Part shown: positions 33,605-42,376 of the stretch, in pieces
Numbering within the stretch: the first letter of the stretch is position 1
How the letters are laid out: every line of letters starts with the position of its first letter
NCBI GenBank assembly: GCA_041071465.1
Contig: CP163498.1
Location: 5,846,001-5,910,000 of the forward strand
DNA from: Pseudomonas putida
Lineage (GTDB): Bacteria > Pseudomonadota > Gammaproteobacteria > Pseudomonadales > Pseudomonadaceae
Length of the DNA stretch: 64,000 nt
Reading direction: 5' to 3'
Position numbers and translations under genes: made by a program
The notes under the pieces: model-generated
Database searches by the model: none
The model's input: the letters and a program-made list of their open reading frames with translations, nothing else
Told to the model about the DNA's origin: nothing

Positions 33605-34389
33605 GTGGCGTACAAGCGGTGCTGGCCCAGGACACCGGCATGGCGCTGGATATCCGTGGGCTGAGCCACGCCTTTGATTTGGGCAGTGAGCGCCTGCCCG
33701 TACTGGACAAGGTCGACCTGCAGTTGGCGCCTGGTGAGAGCGTGGCGCTGCTTGGCCCGTCCGGTTGCGGCAAGTCCACCCTGCTGCGCCTGGTTGCCGG
33801 GCTGGAAACAACGCAAAGTGGTAGCTTGCTGGCGGACGGCCAGGCCATTGTTGCCCCACACCACTCGCGCGTGCTGGTGTTCCAGGACCCGACGCTGTAC
33901 CCATGGCGCAGCGTGTGGGACAACGTCGCCCTCGGCCTGCAAGCCCGTGGCCAGCTGAAGGCCCAGCGCCATCGGGTGGACGAGACCTTGCACAAGGTCG
34001 GCCTGCTGCAGTTTCGTGATGCCTACCCGCGCCAGTTGTCGGGCGGTATGGCCCAGCGTGTGGCATTGGCCCGAGCGCTGATCAACGAACCTCGGCTGCT
34101 GCTGCTCGATGAGCCACTGGGCAAGCTCGACTCGCTGACCCGCATTGCCATGCAGGGCGAGCTGATCCGCCTGTGGCAGCAGCAAGGCTACAGTTCGTTG
34201 CTGGTGACCCATGATGTCGAAGAGGCGCTGTTGCTGTGTGACCGGGTGCTGGTGTTTTCGCCACGGCCAGCGCGGGTGCTGGCCGAGCTGAAGGTCGAGC
34301 GGGGTTACCCGCGGCATCGAGATGACCCACGGTTGCTGGAGTTGCGCCAGCATGCGCTGGAATTACTGGGCCAAGGGCGGGATTGGTGA
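33598..34389 (+). CDS. ABC transporter ATP-binding protein (SsuB/TauB type)
   Basis: 263 residues. Walker A GPSGCGKSTLLR near 59, Q-loop VFQDPTLYPWRSV near 98, signature LSGGMAQR near 146, Walker B LLLLDEPLGKLD near 166, His switch in LVTHDVEEAL near 203. Q-loop and D-loop wording match sulfonate/nitrate ATPases. Translation is coupled to the permease. Confidence 0.9.
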   Translation: MVSGVQAVLAQDTGMALDIRGLSHAFDLGSERLPVLDKVDLQLAPGESVALLGPSGCGKSTLLRLVAGLETTQSGSLLADGQAIVAPHHSRVLVFQDPTLYPWRSVWDNVALGLQARGQLKAQRHRVDETLHKVGLLQFRDAYPRQLSGGMAQRVALARALINEPRLLLLDEPLGKLDSLTRIAMQGELIRLWQQQGYSSLLVTHDVEEALLLCDRVLVFSPRPARVLAELKVERGYPRHRDDPRLLELRQHALELLGQGRDW

Positions 34390-34463
34390 ACGAGGTGATA
34401 CTTGCTGCGTACCAGGGAAGGCAAGCATGATGGAGGCATTGCCCTGTTGCCACGGATACGCCA

Positions 34464-35057
34464 ATGACCGCTGCCCTCTCCCCCTCTACGGAGCCAAGCC
34501 GCTGCAAACGCCTCAAGGCCGCCAGCAGCCGGGACCATGACAGTGTCGATCAACTGGTGATGGCGGCGCGGCCTTTTGAAAACCGCGAGCGGTATGGCCG
34601 CTTTCTGCAGGTGCAGCACCGCTTTCATGGCAGCCTGCTGGCGCTGTATCAGGATGAACAGCTCAACCAGCGCCTGCCGGGGTTGGTTGAGCTGTCGCGT
34701 TTTGCGGCGGTCGAGGGCGACCTACTCGATTTGGGCCTGCCGCTGCCAACGCCCCCTCGACAAATACGTGCCAGCCCGGCCCAGGCCCTGGGCTGGCTGT
34801 ATTGCAGTGAAGGGTCGAACCTGGGGGCAGCGTTCCTGTTCAAGCACACCCAGCGCCTGGGGCTGGACGGTGACCAGGGCGCCCGCCACCTGGCAGCGCA
34901 CCCGGATGGCCGGGCGCTGCATTGGCGCGCGTTTGTTGCCAGGCTGGATGCCCTGGTGCTGGGTGAGCAAGAAGAAGCAGAGGTAGTGACAGGGGTGATT
35001 GCTGCGTTCGACAGTTATCGGGCACACCTGCGCGAGGTGTTCGCGCAGGATCGCTAG
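34464..35057 (+). CDS. Biliverdin-producing heme oxygenase (HemO/PigA family)
   Basis: 197 residues, the usual length. Opens heme to biliverdin, CO and iron. The proximal His lies in SSRDHDSVDQLV near residue 25. The distal-helix pattern ALGWLYCSEGSNLGAAFLFKH and the ARHLAAHPDGRALHW segment follow PigA/HemO closely. In Pseudomonas this enzyme normally sits in heme-uptake or phytochrome clusters; here it follows the ABC transporter by 74 bases and faces the CIO operon. No Fur-type site is evident ahead of it. Confidence 0.83.
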   Translation: MTAALSPSTEPSRCKRLKAASSRDHDSVDQLVMAARPFENRERYGRFLQVQHRFHGSLLALYQDEQLNQRLPGLVELSRFAAVEGDLLDLGLPLPTPPRQIRASPAQALGWLYCSEGSNLGAAFLFKHTQRLGLDGDQGARHLAAHPDGRALHWRAFVARLDALVLGEQEEAEVVTGVIAAFDSYRAHLREVFAQDR

Positions 35058-35088
35058 CCGTGTGGGAGGTGAGTTTACCCGCGACGGC

Positions 35089-36096
35089 TCAATGATAGGC
35101 CTCGCCGTCCTTCACCTTACCGCGGAACACATAATACGACCAGGCCGAATACCCCAGGATGAATGGGATGATCAGCAACGCCCCGACCAGGGCAAAGCCC
35201 AGGCTCTGCGGTGGCGCCGCCGCCTCCCAGATGGTCAGGCTGGGCGGGAGTACGTAAGGCCAGATGCTGATCACCAACCCGGTGAAACCGAGGAACACCA
35301 GCAGCAGCGACCAGACGAAAGGCCCGGCATGGGGTGCGCCACGCAGCGATTTGAGAATCGCCCAGGTGGCCACCAGCACCAGCACCGGTACCGGCAGGAA
35401 GAACCAGAAGTTGGGCAGGCTGAACCAACGTTCGAAGATCGCCGGATGCGTCAGCGGGGTCCAGATGCTGACAATCAGCATGGCCGCCACCGTCGCCAGG
35501 GTGATCGGTGTACAGGCTCGAATGATGCTTGCCTGTAGCCGGCCTTCGGTCTTCAGTACCAGCCAGGTGGCGCCCAGCAGCGCATAGGCCACCACCACCC
35601 CAACCCCGCAGAACACGTTGAACGGCGTAAGCCAGCTCATCAGGCCATTGGTGGCCACCCCGTCGACGATCGAGTGCCCCTCGATGAACGCCCCCAGCAT
35701 CACCCCCTGGAAGAACGCCGCAGCGTACGACCCGGCCATGAAGGCCCGGTCCCAGAACGGTTTGTGCGCCTCATCGGCCTTGAAGCGAAACTCGAACGAC
35801 ACCCCACGCCAGATCAACCCGGCCAGCAGGCCGAGCGCCGGAATGTACAGCGCGCTGAGCAAAATGGCATACACCTTGGGGAAGGCCGCCATCAACCCTG
35901 CACCACCCAGCACCAGCCAGGTTTCGTTGCCGTCCCACACCGGCGCCACGGTGTTGACCATGGTGTCGCGCTGCTCGCGGTCGGTGATGAACGGGAACAG
36001 GATGCCGATACCCAGGTCGAAACCGTCCATGATGACGTACATCATCACGCCAAAGCCGATGATCAGGAACCAGATCAGCGGAAGATCAATACCCAT
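35089..36096 (-). CDS. cioB: Cyanide-insensitive terminal oxidase subunit II
   Basis: 335 residues with about eight membrane helices. MGIDLPLIWFLIIGFGVMMYVIMDGFDLGIG is the CydB/CioB start (split: WFLIIGFGVMMY, VIMDGFDLGIG). The ETWLVLGGAGLMAAFPKVYA block is subunit II specific. Partner of CioA, which ends 14 bases upstream. Together they form a bd-type quinol oxidase resistant to cyanide and sulfide. Ends against a convergent heme oxygenase with a degenerate REP-like sequence (35058-35089) between them. Confidence 0.92.
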   Translation of the reverse strand: MGIDLPLIWFLIIGFGVMMYVIMDGFDLGIGILFPFITDREQRDTMVNTVAPVWDGNETWLVLGGAGLMAAFPKVYAILLSALYIPALGLLAGLIWRGVSFEFRFKADEAHKPFWDRAFMAGSYAAAFFQGVMLGAFIEGHSIVDGVATNGLMSWLTPFNVFCGVGVVVAYALLGATWLVLKTEGRLQASIIRACTPITLATVAAMLIVSIWTPLTHPAIFERWFSLPNFWFFLPVPVLVLVATWAILKSLRGAPHAGPFVWSLLLVFLGFTGLVISIWPYVLPPSLTIWEAAAPPQSLGFALVGALLIIPFILGYSAWSYYVFRGKVKDGEAYH

Positions 36097-36110
36097 GACA
36101 GCGTCTCCGG

Positions 36111-37532
36111 TCAGTCAATGTGGTTGGGTGAATGCGGATACAGCGGCTCGTCCACCGCCGACAACGGGCGGGCCGGCCGCTGGTTGGCGGTCACCGGCTG
36201 TTGGTGGTCGTCGTGTACCTCCGGCCCCTTGCGCACCAGGCGCAGCATGTAGACGACACCTGTGCCGAATACCCCGATGTACATCACCACCAGCACCACC
36301 AGGCCTACCGACAAGGTCAGCGCCGAATGGTCGGAGACCGCATCCTTGGTGCGCATCAGGCCGTACACCACCCACGGCTGGCGGCCAATTTCGGTGACAT
36401 ACCAGCCGGCCAGCAGGGCCACCAGGCCCGAAGGCCCCATCCACAAGGCAAACCGCGCCAGCCCCCGTGACGTGTATAGCCGCCCGCGCCAGCGCAGCCA
36501 GGCGCCATACAGGCCCAGCACAACCATCAGCATGCCCAGGCCGACCATGACCCGGAAGCACCAGAACACAATGGTCGAATTGGGCCGGTCTTCTTTGGCG
36601 AAGTCTTTCAAGCCTGGGATCTGCCCGTGCAGGCTGTGGGTCAGGATCAGGCTGGCCAGGTTGGGGATTTCAACCTTGTAGCGGGTGGTTTCAGCCTCCA
36701 TGTCCGGGATGCCGAACAGGATCAGCGGCACGCCCTGGCCCGGTGTATTGCTCCAGTGCCCCTCCATCGCAGCGACCTTCGCCGGCTGGTACTTGAGCGT
36801 GTTCAAGCCGTGCATGTCACCGATCAGCACCTGCAGCGGCGCAGTGAACAGCAGCATCCACAATGCCATCGAGAACATCCGCCGCACCGCCGGGGTACGG
36901 TTGCCACGCAACAGGTGCCAGGCCGCCGAGGCGCCGACAAACAGCGCGGTCGACAGCATTGCCGCCGTCACCATGTGCGCCAGGCGGTACGGGAACGATG
37001 GGTTGAAGATGATGGCAAACCAGTCCACCGGCACCACCACGCCATTGATCACTTCGTGCCCCTGGGGCGTTTGCATCCAGCTGTTGGACGCCAGGATCCA
37101 GGTGGCAGAAATCATCGTGCCCACGGCCACCATGACAGTGGCGAAAAAGTGCAGGCCACGGCCGACCTTGTGCCAGCCGAACAGCATCACCCCCAAGAAA
37201 CCCGCTTCAAGGAAGAAGGCCGTCAGCACCTCGTAGGTCAGCAAGGGGCCGGTGATGCTGCCGGCGAACTGCGAGTAGAAGCTCCAGTTGGTGCCGAACT
37301 GGTAGGCCATGACCAGCCCGGAGACCACGCCCATGGCGAAGTTGACGGCGAAGATCTTCGACCAGAAGTGGTACAGGTCGAGGTAGGCGTTATCTTTTTT
37401 CCACAACCACAGGCCTTCCAGTACCGCCAGGAATGCTGCCAGGCCAATGGTGATGGCCGGGAAAATGATGTGGAAGGTAATGGTGAAACCAAACTGTATA
37501 CGGGCCAGCTCCAAGGCTGTAAGGCTGAACAT
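36111..37532 (-). CDS. cioA: Cyanide-insensitive terminal oxidase subunit I
   Basis: 473 residues with about nine helices. LARIQFGFTITFHIIFPAITIG carries the heme-ligand His of helix I; GWHKVGRGLHFFATVMVAVGT belongs to the central helices. The short quinol-binding Q loop places it with CioA and not E. coli CydA. ATG 37532 lies two bases after the DUF934 stop, so the oxidase is the 3' part of a sulfite reductase/DUF934/CioAB operon with no room for its own promoter next to the gene. Confidence 0.92.
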   Translation of the reverse strand: MFSLTALELARIQFGFTITFHIIFPAITIGLAAFLAVLEGLWLWKKDNAYLDLYHFWSKIFAVNFAMGVVSGLVMAYQFGTNWSFYSQFAGSITGPLLTYEVLTAFFLEAGFLGVMLFGWHKVGRGLHFFATVMVAVGTMISATWILASNSWMQTPQGHEVINGVVVPVDWFAIIFNPSFPYRLAHMVTAAMLSTALFVGASAAWHLLRGNRTPAVRRMFSMALWMLLFTAPLQVLIGDMHGLNTLKYQPAKVAAMEGHWSNTPGQGVPLILFGIPDMEAETTRYKVEIPNLASLILTHSLHGQIPGLKDFAKEDRPNSTIVFWCFRVMVGLGMLMVVLGLYGAWLRWRGRLYTSRGLARFALWMGPSGLVALLAGWYVTEIGRQPWVVYGLMRTKDAVSDHSALTLSVGLVVLVVMYIGVFGTGVVYMLRLVRKGPEVHDDHQQPVTANQRPARPLSAVDEPLYPHSPNHID

Positions 37533-37534
37533 GG

Positions 37535-38011
37535 CTATGCCTCGCTCCGTTGTGAAAGACGTTGCAGCAAAGTGCGTGGGCGGGCCTGCCGATGGCTGGC
37601 TGCGGCAGCGTGCCAGCGCTGCGCCGGCACGCTGGGCGAAACCAGTGCGCTGGTGAAACCGCACTGCAGCAGCATGGCGAACTGGTCCGGCAGCAATGGC
37701 CCGGCGGCGCGCAGGTCACCGGTAAAACCGTGCCGCTCGCGCAGTAGCCTGGCCAGGGTGAAACCACGGCCATCGCGTGACTTGGCGAACTCGATCACGA
37801 TCAATGTCAGCTGGCCGAGCAGTGCCCGCACCTGCGCCGGGTCCTGGTCGGCGGCCAGCCACAGGCCCTCGGCTGGCTGGCCAAAACGCATGTGGTAGTC
37901 GTCCCACTGCTGCGGCTGCAGCACCGTACGCGCAGCAAAGGTCGGCAGCGCGTCGCTGCTCGGATAACGCCAGTTATCGGTCTGAACCTGGCCCTCATGG
38001 TCAACGAGCAT
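37535..38011 (-). CDS. DUF934 protein (sulfite-reductase associated)
   Basis: 158 residues of the DUF934 family, seen next to sulfite reductases in proteobacteria. Conserved blocks: FAKSRDGRGFTLARLLRERHGFTGDLRAAG and LLPDQFAMLLQCGF, shown here as parts RDGRGFTLARLLRERHGF and LPDQFAMLLQCGF. The role is unproven; co-occurrence suggests assembly of, or electron delivery to, the reductase. It overlaps the sulfite reductase gene by 11 bases and is followed after two bases by cioA. Confidence 0.83.
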   Translation of the reverse strand: MLVDHEGQVQTDNWRYPSSDALPTFAARTVLQPQQWDDYHMRFGQPAEGLWLAADQDPAQVRALLGQLTLIVIEFAKSRDGRGFTLARLLRERHGFTGDLRAAGPLLPDQFAMLLQCGFTSALVSPSVPAQRWHAAAASHRQARPRTLLQRLSQRSEA

Positions 38012-40009
38012 CACGCAACACCTCCTTGAACGGCTCGATACCGACACGGCGGTAGGTGTCGAGGAAGCGCTCGTCGTCTTCACGCAATTGCAGGTAGATG
38101 GCAACGATCGCCTCGACGATGTCGGGCACCTCCTCGAAGGGCACCGAGCGGCCCAGGATGGTCCCGACCGCCGCGTCCTCTTCGGCGCTGCCGCCCAGGG
38201 TGATCTGGTAGTTTTCATGGCCGGCCTTGTCCAGGCCGAGGATGCCGATGTGCGCCACGTGGTGGTGGGCACAGGCATTGATGCAGCCGGAGACGTTGAG
38301 CTTGAGTTCGCCGATGTCCTGTTGCCGGGCCGCGTCGAAACGCTGCGCGATGCGCTGGGCAACCGGCACCGAGCGGGCGGTGGCGAGGCTGCAGTAGTCC
38401 ATGCCTGGGCAGGCGATGGTGTCGGACAACAAGCCAATGTTGCTGGTTGCCAGCCCAGCCTGGCGCAAGGCCTGCCACACGCTGTACAGATCCACCAGGC
38501 GAATGTGCGGCAGCACCACGTTCTGCTCGTGGGAGACGCGAATCTCGTTCAGCGAGTAGGCCTCGGCCAGGTCGGCCAGGGCGAGCATTTCCTCGGCGCT
38601 GATGTCGCCGGGATACCGCCGGGTGGTTTCAGCGAAATGACCGCGCTGATGTAGCCACGTTTCTTGTGCGGGTGAGTGTTGGTCCGTACCCAGCTGGCGA
38701 ACGCGTTGTCGTCCGCCCGTGCGCGCAGAAAGCTGTCACACAGGCCGGGCAACGCCTCGAAGGCGGGCTGCACGAAGCGGGCATGAATGCCCTGAACGAT
38801 GGCCGGCTCCAAGTACTGGTGGTCGGCCGGCAGGCTGGCGAATTCCTCCTCGATCATTTCGATGAAACGCCCAGGCTTGAGCTCACGCACCAGAATCTTG
38901 ATACGTGCCTTGTACAGGTTGTCGCGCCGTCCCAGGGCGTTGTACACCCGCAAGATGGCCTCGACGTAACGCAGCAGTTCGCGCTCCGGCAACCATTCGC
39001 GCACGCGGGTGCCAACTATCGGGGTACGCCCAAGGCCACCGCCGGCATACACCTGGAAGCCGACTTCACCCTGCGCGTTGCGTTGCGCCAGGATGCCAAT
39101 GTCATGGAAGCGCACGGCCGCGCGGTCCTTGGGGCTGCCGGTGATGGCGATCTTGAACTTGCGTGGCAGGTAGGTAAATTCCGGATGCTCGGTGGACCAC
39201 TGCCGGAGGATCTCGGCATGTACCCGAGGGTCGAGCACTTCATCCTCGGCGGCGCCGGCAAAATGGTCGGTGGTGACGTTGCGGATGCAGTTGCCGCTGG
39301 TCTGGATGCAATGCAGGTCGGCATCGGCCAGCACCGACAGTATCTCCGGCGTATCGGCCAGGCGCGGCCAGTTGAACTGGATGTTCTGCCGGGTGGTGAG
39401 GTGGCCGTAGCCCTTGTCGTAGGTGTGCGCCACATAGGCCAGCTGGCGCAGTTGCAGCGCGCTCAAGGTGCCGTAGGGGATCGCCACACGCAGCATGTAG
39501 CCGTGCAGTTGCAGGTACAGGCCGTTCATCAGCCGGTAGACCTTGAACGCCTCTTCATCCAGCTCGCCACTCAGGCGACGGGCAACCTGCTGCTCGAACT
39601 GGCGGGCGCGGTCCTTGAGGAACTCACGCTCGAAGCGGTCGTAGCGATACACCCCTGCCTGCCCCGCCTCGACCGGCAACACCGGGCGCATGCGCGCAAT
39701 GCTGCTTGGCGGTGTGCCCGCAGCCTGCTTGCCAAGGTCGCTGCGTACCGAAGGGCCACGGGCGCGCAACCGTTCACGCAGGCTTTTCGGCTCTGGCCGG
39801 CCATCGACCAGCCAGGCCTCACAAGGCGTCGGTGCCACGACCTGGTTGGCCAGCACGGCAGCCTCGGCAGCGAGGGTTGCCGATACCAGCGCCTGCGCAT
39901 CGAAGGTGCCGGCTTGTTGCAGTGTCTCTACCCACTCATGCCCGGCATCAAGCCAGACCACAGCCCCATCGTCGAGGCGGTTGGCGCAGATCAGATGACA
40001 GTCATTCAT
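38001..40009 (-). pseudogene. cysI: DUF2849-sulfite reductase (CysI-like) fusion with apparent 1-base frameshift
   Basis: Reduces sulfite to sulfide with a siroheme-4Fe4S centre. Residues 1 to about 95 form a DUF2849-like domain (ANRLDDGAVVWLD, LRERLRARGPSV), then the reductase begins (VYRYDRFEREFLKDRARQF). The frame breaks near 38608: after LKPPGGIP the sequence shifts, and adding one base gives GIPGDISAEEMLALADLAE, for 669 residues in all. The cluster cysteines (CPGMDYC and VSGCINAC) lie wholly in the second frame, so as written the product would be dead. The DUF2849 fusion is typical of alphaproteobacterial enzymes, unlike the about 550-residue CysI standard for Pseudomonas, so it is probably a second enzyme. 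First gene of the CIO operon. Confidence 0.82.
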
Positions 40010-40088
40010 CGAACATCTCCATGACTGGCAGCCCGGAAGCGCTTATCGTTGCAACCCTGCCGCGCCGTTCCGGTGCACATCAAATAAA

Positions 40089-40154
40089 CCATACGCTTTC
40101 CATATTGTATGGATTTGTTAACAACTGTATGCCATGATATGCCTATGCGTATGG
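40089..40154. promoter_or_regulatory. Divergent sulfite reductase/MocR promoter region with GTATGG repeats
   Basis: CCATAC (40089-40094), GTATGG (40107-40112) and GTATGG (40149-40154) recur. The two direct copies are 42 bp apart (four helical turns), and the first pair forms an inverted repeat. MocR-type regulators commonly bind such repeats in the divergent promoter. Confidence 0.4.
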
Positions 40155-40177
40155 ACTTACAACCGAGAGGAAGATCT

Positions 40178-41583
40178 ATGCCTGTTGCCGGAGCGCCAGA
40201 AGAAGCGGCGCAAATGCGCTGGACAAAGCCTTTCAAGCCGAAGTCAGGCCCAAGATACATACAGATTGCAGATATGCTTGCAGAATCCATACAATCTGGA
40301 GTCTTGCAGGATGGCGAGCAAATTCCGCCGCAACGTGCACTGGCTGCGCACCTGGGCGTCGACCTGACCACGGTGACCCGCGCCTACGCCGAAGCGCGCG
40401 ACCGTGGCCTGATTGCTTCCTACAGTGGCCGCGGGTCGTTCATCCTGGGTGCCCGACAAACAACCACCCTGGCAGGCATCGACCTGACCATGAACATCCC
40501 GCCGCAGCCGGCCAACGGCTCGATGGCTCAGTTGGTGAGCGCCGGGCTGGAACAGGCGCTGCAGCGCAACCGCATCGAAGCACTGTCGCTTTACCAGGAC
40601 GAACCGGCCACCCGCTCGCTGCTGCAGGCCGCACAGGGCTGGCTGGAACCGGCACTGGGTGATCTGGACATGCGCGGCCTGGCGCTGTGCTCGGGGTCGC
40701 AGGCGGCCATCTTCGCCATCCTCAGCGCCCATGCCCGCGCGGGTGACGCCATTCTTTGCGACCCACTGACTTACCCGGCCTGCTGTTGGCCGCCCGGCAA
40801 CTGGGGCTGCGCATTGTCGAGGTAGCCAGTGACGCCGACGGCATGCGCCCCGACCACCTGGAACAGGCTTTTCAGCAAAGCGGTGCGCGCCTGCTGTACC
40901 TCAACCCCACCTTCCACAACCCTACCGCGCACACCATGCCCGTAGCCCGGCGCCAGGCGATTGCCGAGGTGTTGCTCAAGCGCGGCATCACGCTGATCGA
41001 GGACGACCCGTACCGCTATCTGCTCGACGACGCGCCGGCACCCATCGCGTGCCTGACCGGGGGGGCCAACACGTACTACCTGGCGTCGCTGTCCAAGTGC
41101 CTGTGGCCAAGCTTGCGCACCGCCTTCGTGCTGCCACCGCGTGGCGATGACGGGCAAGGGCTGCTCAACGGCCTGCGTGCATCGAGCATGGGCTGTTCCG
41201 CCCTGCTGCTGGCGCTGGTCGAGCAATGGATTCGCGATGGCACCGCCAAGGGGTTGGTACAGGAAATCCAGCGCGAAGCCCGCGCCCGCCAGCACCTGGC
41301 GCGCACGCTGCTGAGCCATGAGTTCCAGGCGCACCCCACCGGGCTGCACGTATGGCTGCCACTACCCGCGCACTGGCAACAGGAGCGGTTCACCCATGCG
41401 TTGGATGATGTGGGGGTGAGCGTGGCAGGGGCGGATTCGTTCAGCGTGGCACCGCAAGGACCGGAAGCTGTGCGCCTCTCGCTGGGTGGAGCGCCAGACC
41501 AAGCAGTGCTGGGACAGGCCTTGCGCAAGGTGGAGGGGTTGTTGAAGGAAGATCGCCGACGTGGCGGGCGGGCGTTTGTGTAA
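40178..41583 (+). pseudogene. MocR/PdxR-type regulator (GntR DNA-binding + aminotransferase domain), apparent frameshift
   Basis: With one added base it is 468 residues. An N-terminal GntR winged helix (YIQIADMLAESIQSG, IPPQRALAAHLGVDLTTVTRAYAE as parts LAAHLGVDLTTVTRAY) is joined to a fold-type I aminotransferase domain: YLNPTFHNPTAHTMP, LIEDDPYRYL, and the PLP lysine in LASLSKCLWPSLR. The frame breaks at 40777-40778, where DPLTYP should continue GLLLAARQLGLR; a GG needs to be GGG. GAGGA before ATG 40178 fixes the start. Divergent from the sulfite reductase/CIO operon, its presumed target. Confidence 0.82.
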
Positions 41584-41744
41584 GTACCCGCTGCAGGAAA
41601 AGTCCTACAAGTTGTTGCTGCAGCGAACTTTTTCTCCATTGCCTGTCTATGTGGGAGGCACAGAAAGGTAGCGGGACGCGAAAAAGGTTCGCCGACCACC
41701 TGCTGGCCAGATGGCTCAATTGTTATCAGAGGTTGGCTTCGCTC

Positions 41745-42119
41745 ATGAAAATGCATGTCGCAAGGTTGATGCTGCTCGGCCTGTTCTCGTTCGCGGCGGT
41801 GGGCACGGCATCGGCAACACAAATGAAAGCAGCCGAGGCCGTGGCCCCTGCTGTTCAATCGCCCCTGCAGCCAGCCGGCAACCCCTGGTCGAGGGTGGCC
41901 AATGCGGCCGTTCTACAGCCGGCCACGCTGCTGGCGCATGATGACGACCGCTGGCACGACCACCGAAGCGACTGGCGCCGCGAACAGTGGCGGCGTGAAC
42001 AAGCCCGGCGGGATCGGGAGCGTCGGCGCGACTGGGAACGGCGCCGTGACTGGGAGCGCCGCCATGAGCGGGCCATGCACCAGCGTCATTACGACGAACA
42101 CCGTTATTACCGCCGCTGA
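41745..42119 (+). CDS. Secreted small protein with Arg/Asp/Trp-rich repeat tail
   Basis: 124 residues. Signal peptide (KMHVARLMLLGLFSF, cut near ASA-TQM). The mature C-terminal half is an extremely charged run built on the repeats RRDWERRRDWERR and ending HYDEHRYYRR, strongly basic and likely helical or disordered. ATG 41745 is favoured by signal-peptide logic; the ribosome site AGAGG is distant. I know of no function; such tails may bind RNA, phosphates or the envelope. Confidence 0.6.
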   Translation: MKMHVARLMLLGLFSFAAVGTASATQMKAAEAVAPAVQSPLQPAGNPWSRVANAAVLQPATLLAHDDDRWHDHRSDWRREQWRREQARRDRERRRDWERRRDWERRHERAMHQRHYDEHRYYRR

Positions 42120-42136
42120 AACTGACGCCCCCCTGT

Positions 42137-42170
42137 AGGAGCGGCCCAATCGCGACACAAGGCCGCTCCT
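42137..42170. repeat. REP-like palindrome
   Basis: AGGAGCGGCC and GGCCGCTCCT, perfect 10-bp arms 14 bases apart, within the P. putida REP context TGTAGGAGCGGCC. It lies between convergent genes and could end both transcripts. Confidence 0.6.
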
Positions 42171-42182
42171 GCACCGTCTGCG

Positions 42183-42338
42183 TCAGTCAGCCGGTTTGGC
42201 GACGTCCCCGGCCGCCTCGGCCTCCATTTTCAATCGGTCAGCCTTGCAAATGTACTTGGGCTTGCGCGGCGCCAGTTTGGCATTGGCCTTTTTGGCATGC
42301 GCCTCCAATAGCTGCTTGATCTTCTTACGACGGTTCAT
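42183..42338 (-). CDS. DUF2986 small basic protein
   Basis: 51 residues, starting MNRRKKIKQLLEAHAKKANA and continuing KLAPRKPKYICKADRLK. MNRRKKI..L and KANAKLAP..KPKYI.KADR are the DUF2986 pattern of small, lysine-rich gammaproteobacterial proteins of unknown role. The ribosome site is weak. It is adjacent to, and co-directional with, the aminotransferase gene upstream. Confidence 0.75.
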   Translation of the reverse strand: MNRRKKIKQLLEAHAKKANAKLAPRKPKYICKADRLKMEAEAAGDVAKPAD

Positions 42339-42376
42339 AGTCCACGGGGCCTGTCAGTGCGGTTTTGCTGGCAACA

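Noticed and set aside
38001..40009. Programmed ribosomal frameshifting in the sulfite reductase and the other broken genes
   Set aside because: The shift sites are unrelated and lack slippery heptamers with downstream structures, and eight unconnected genes in one stretch make a recoding explanation implausible.
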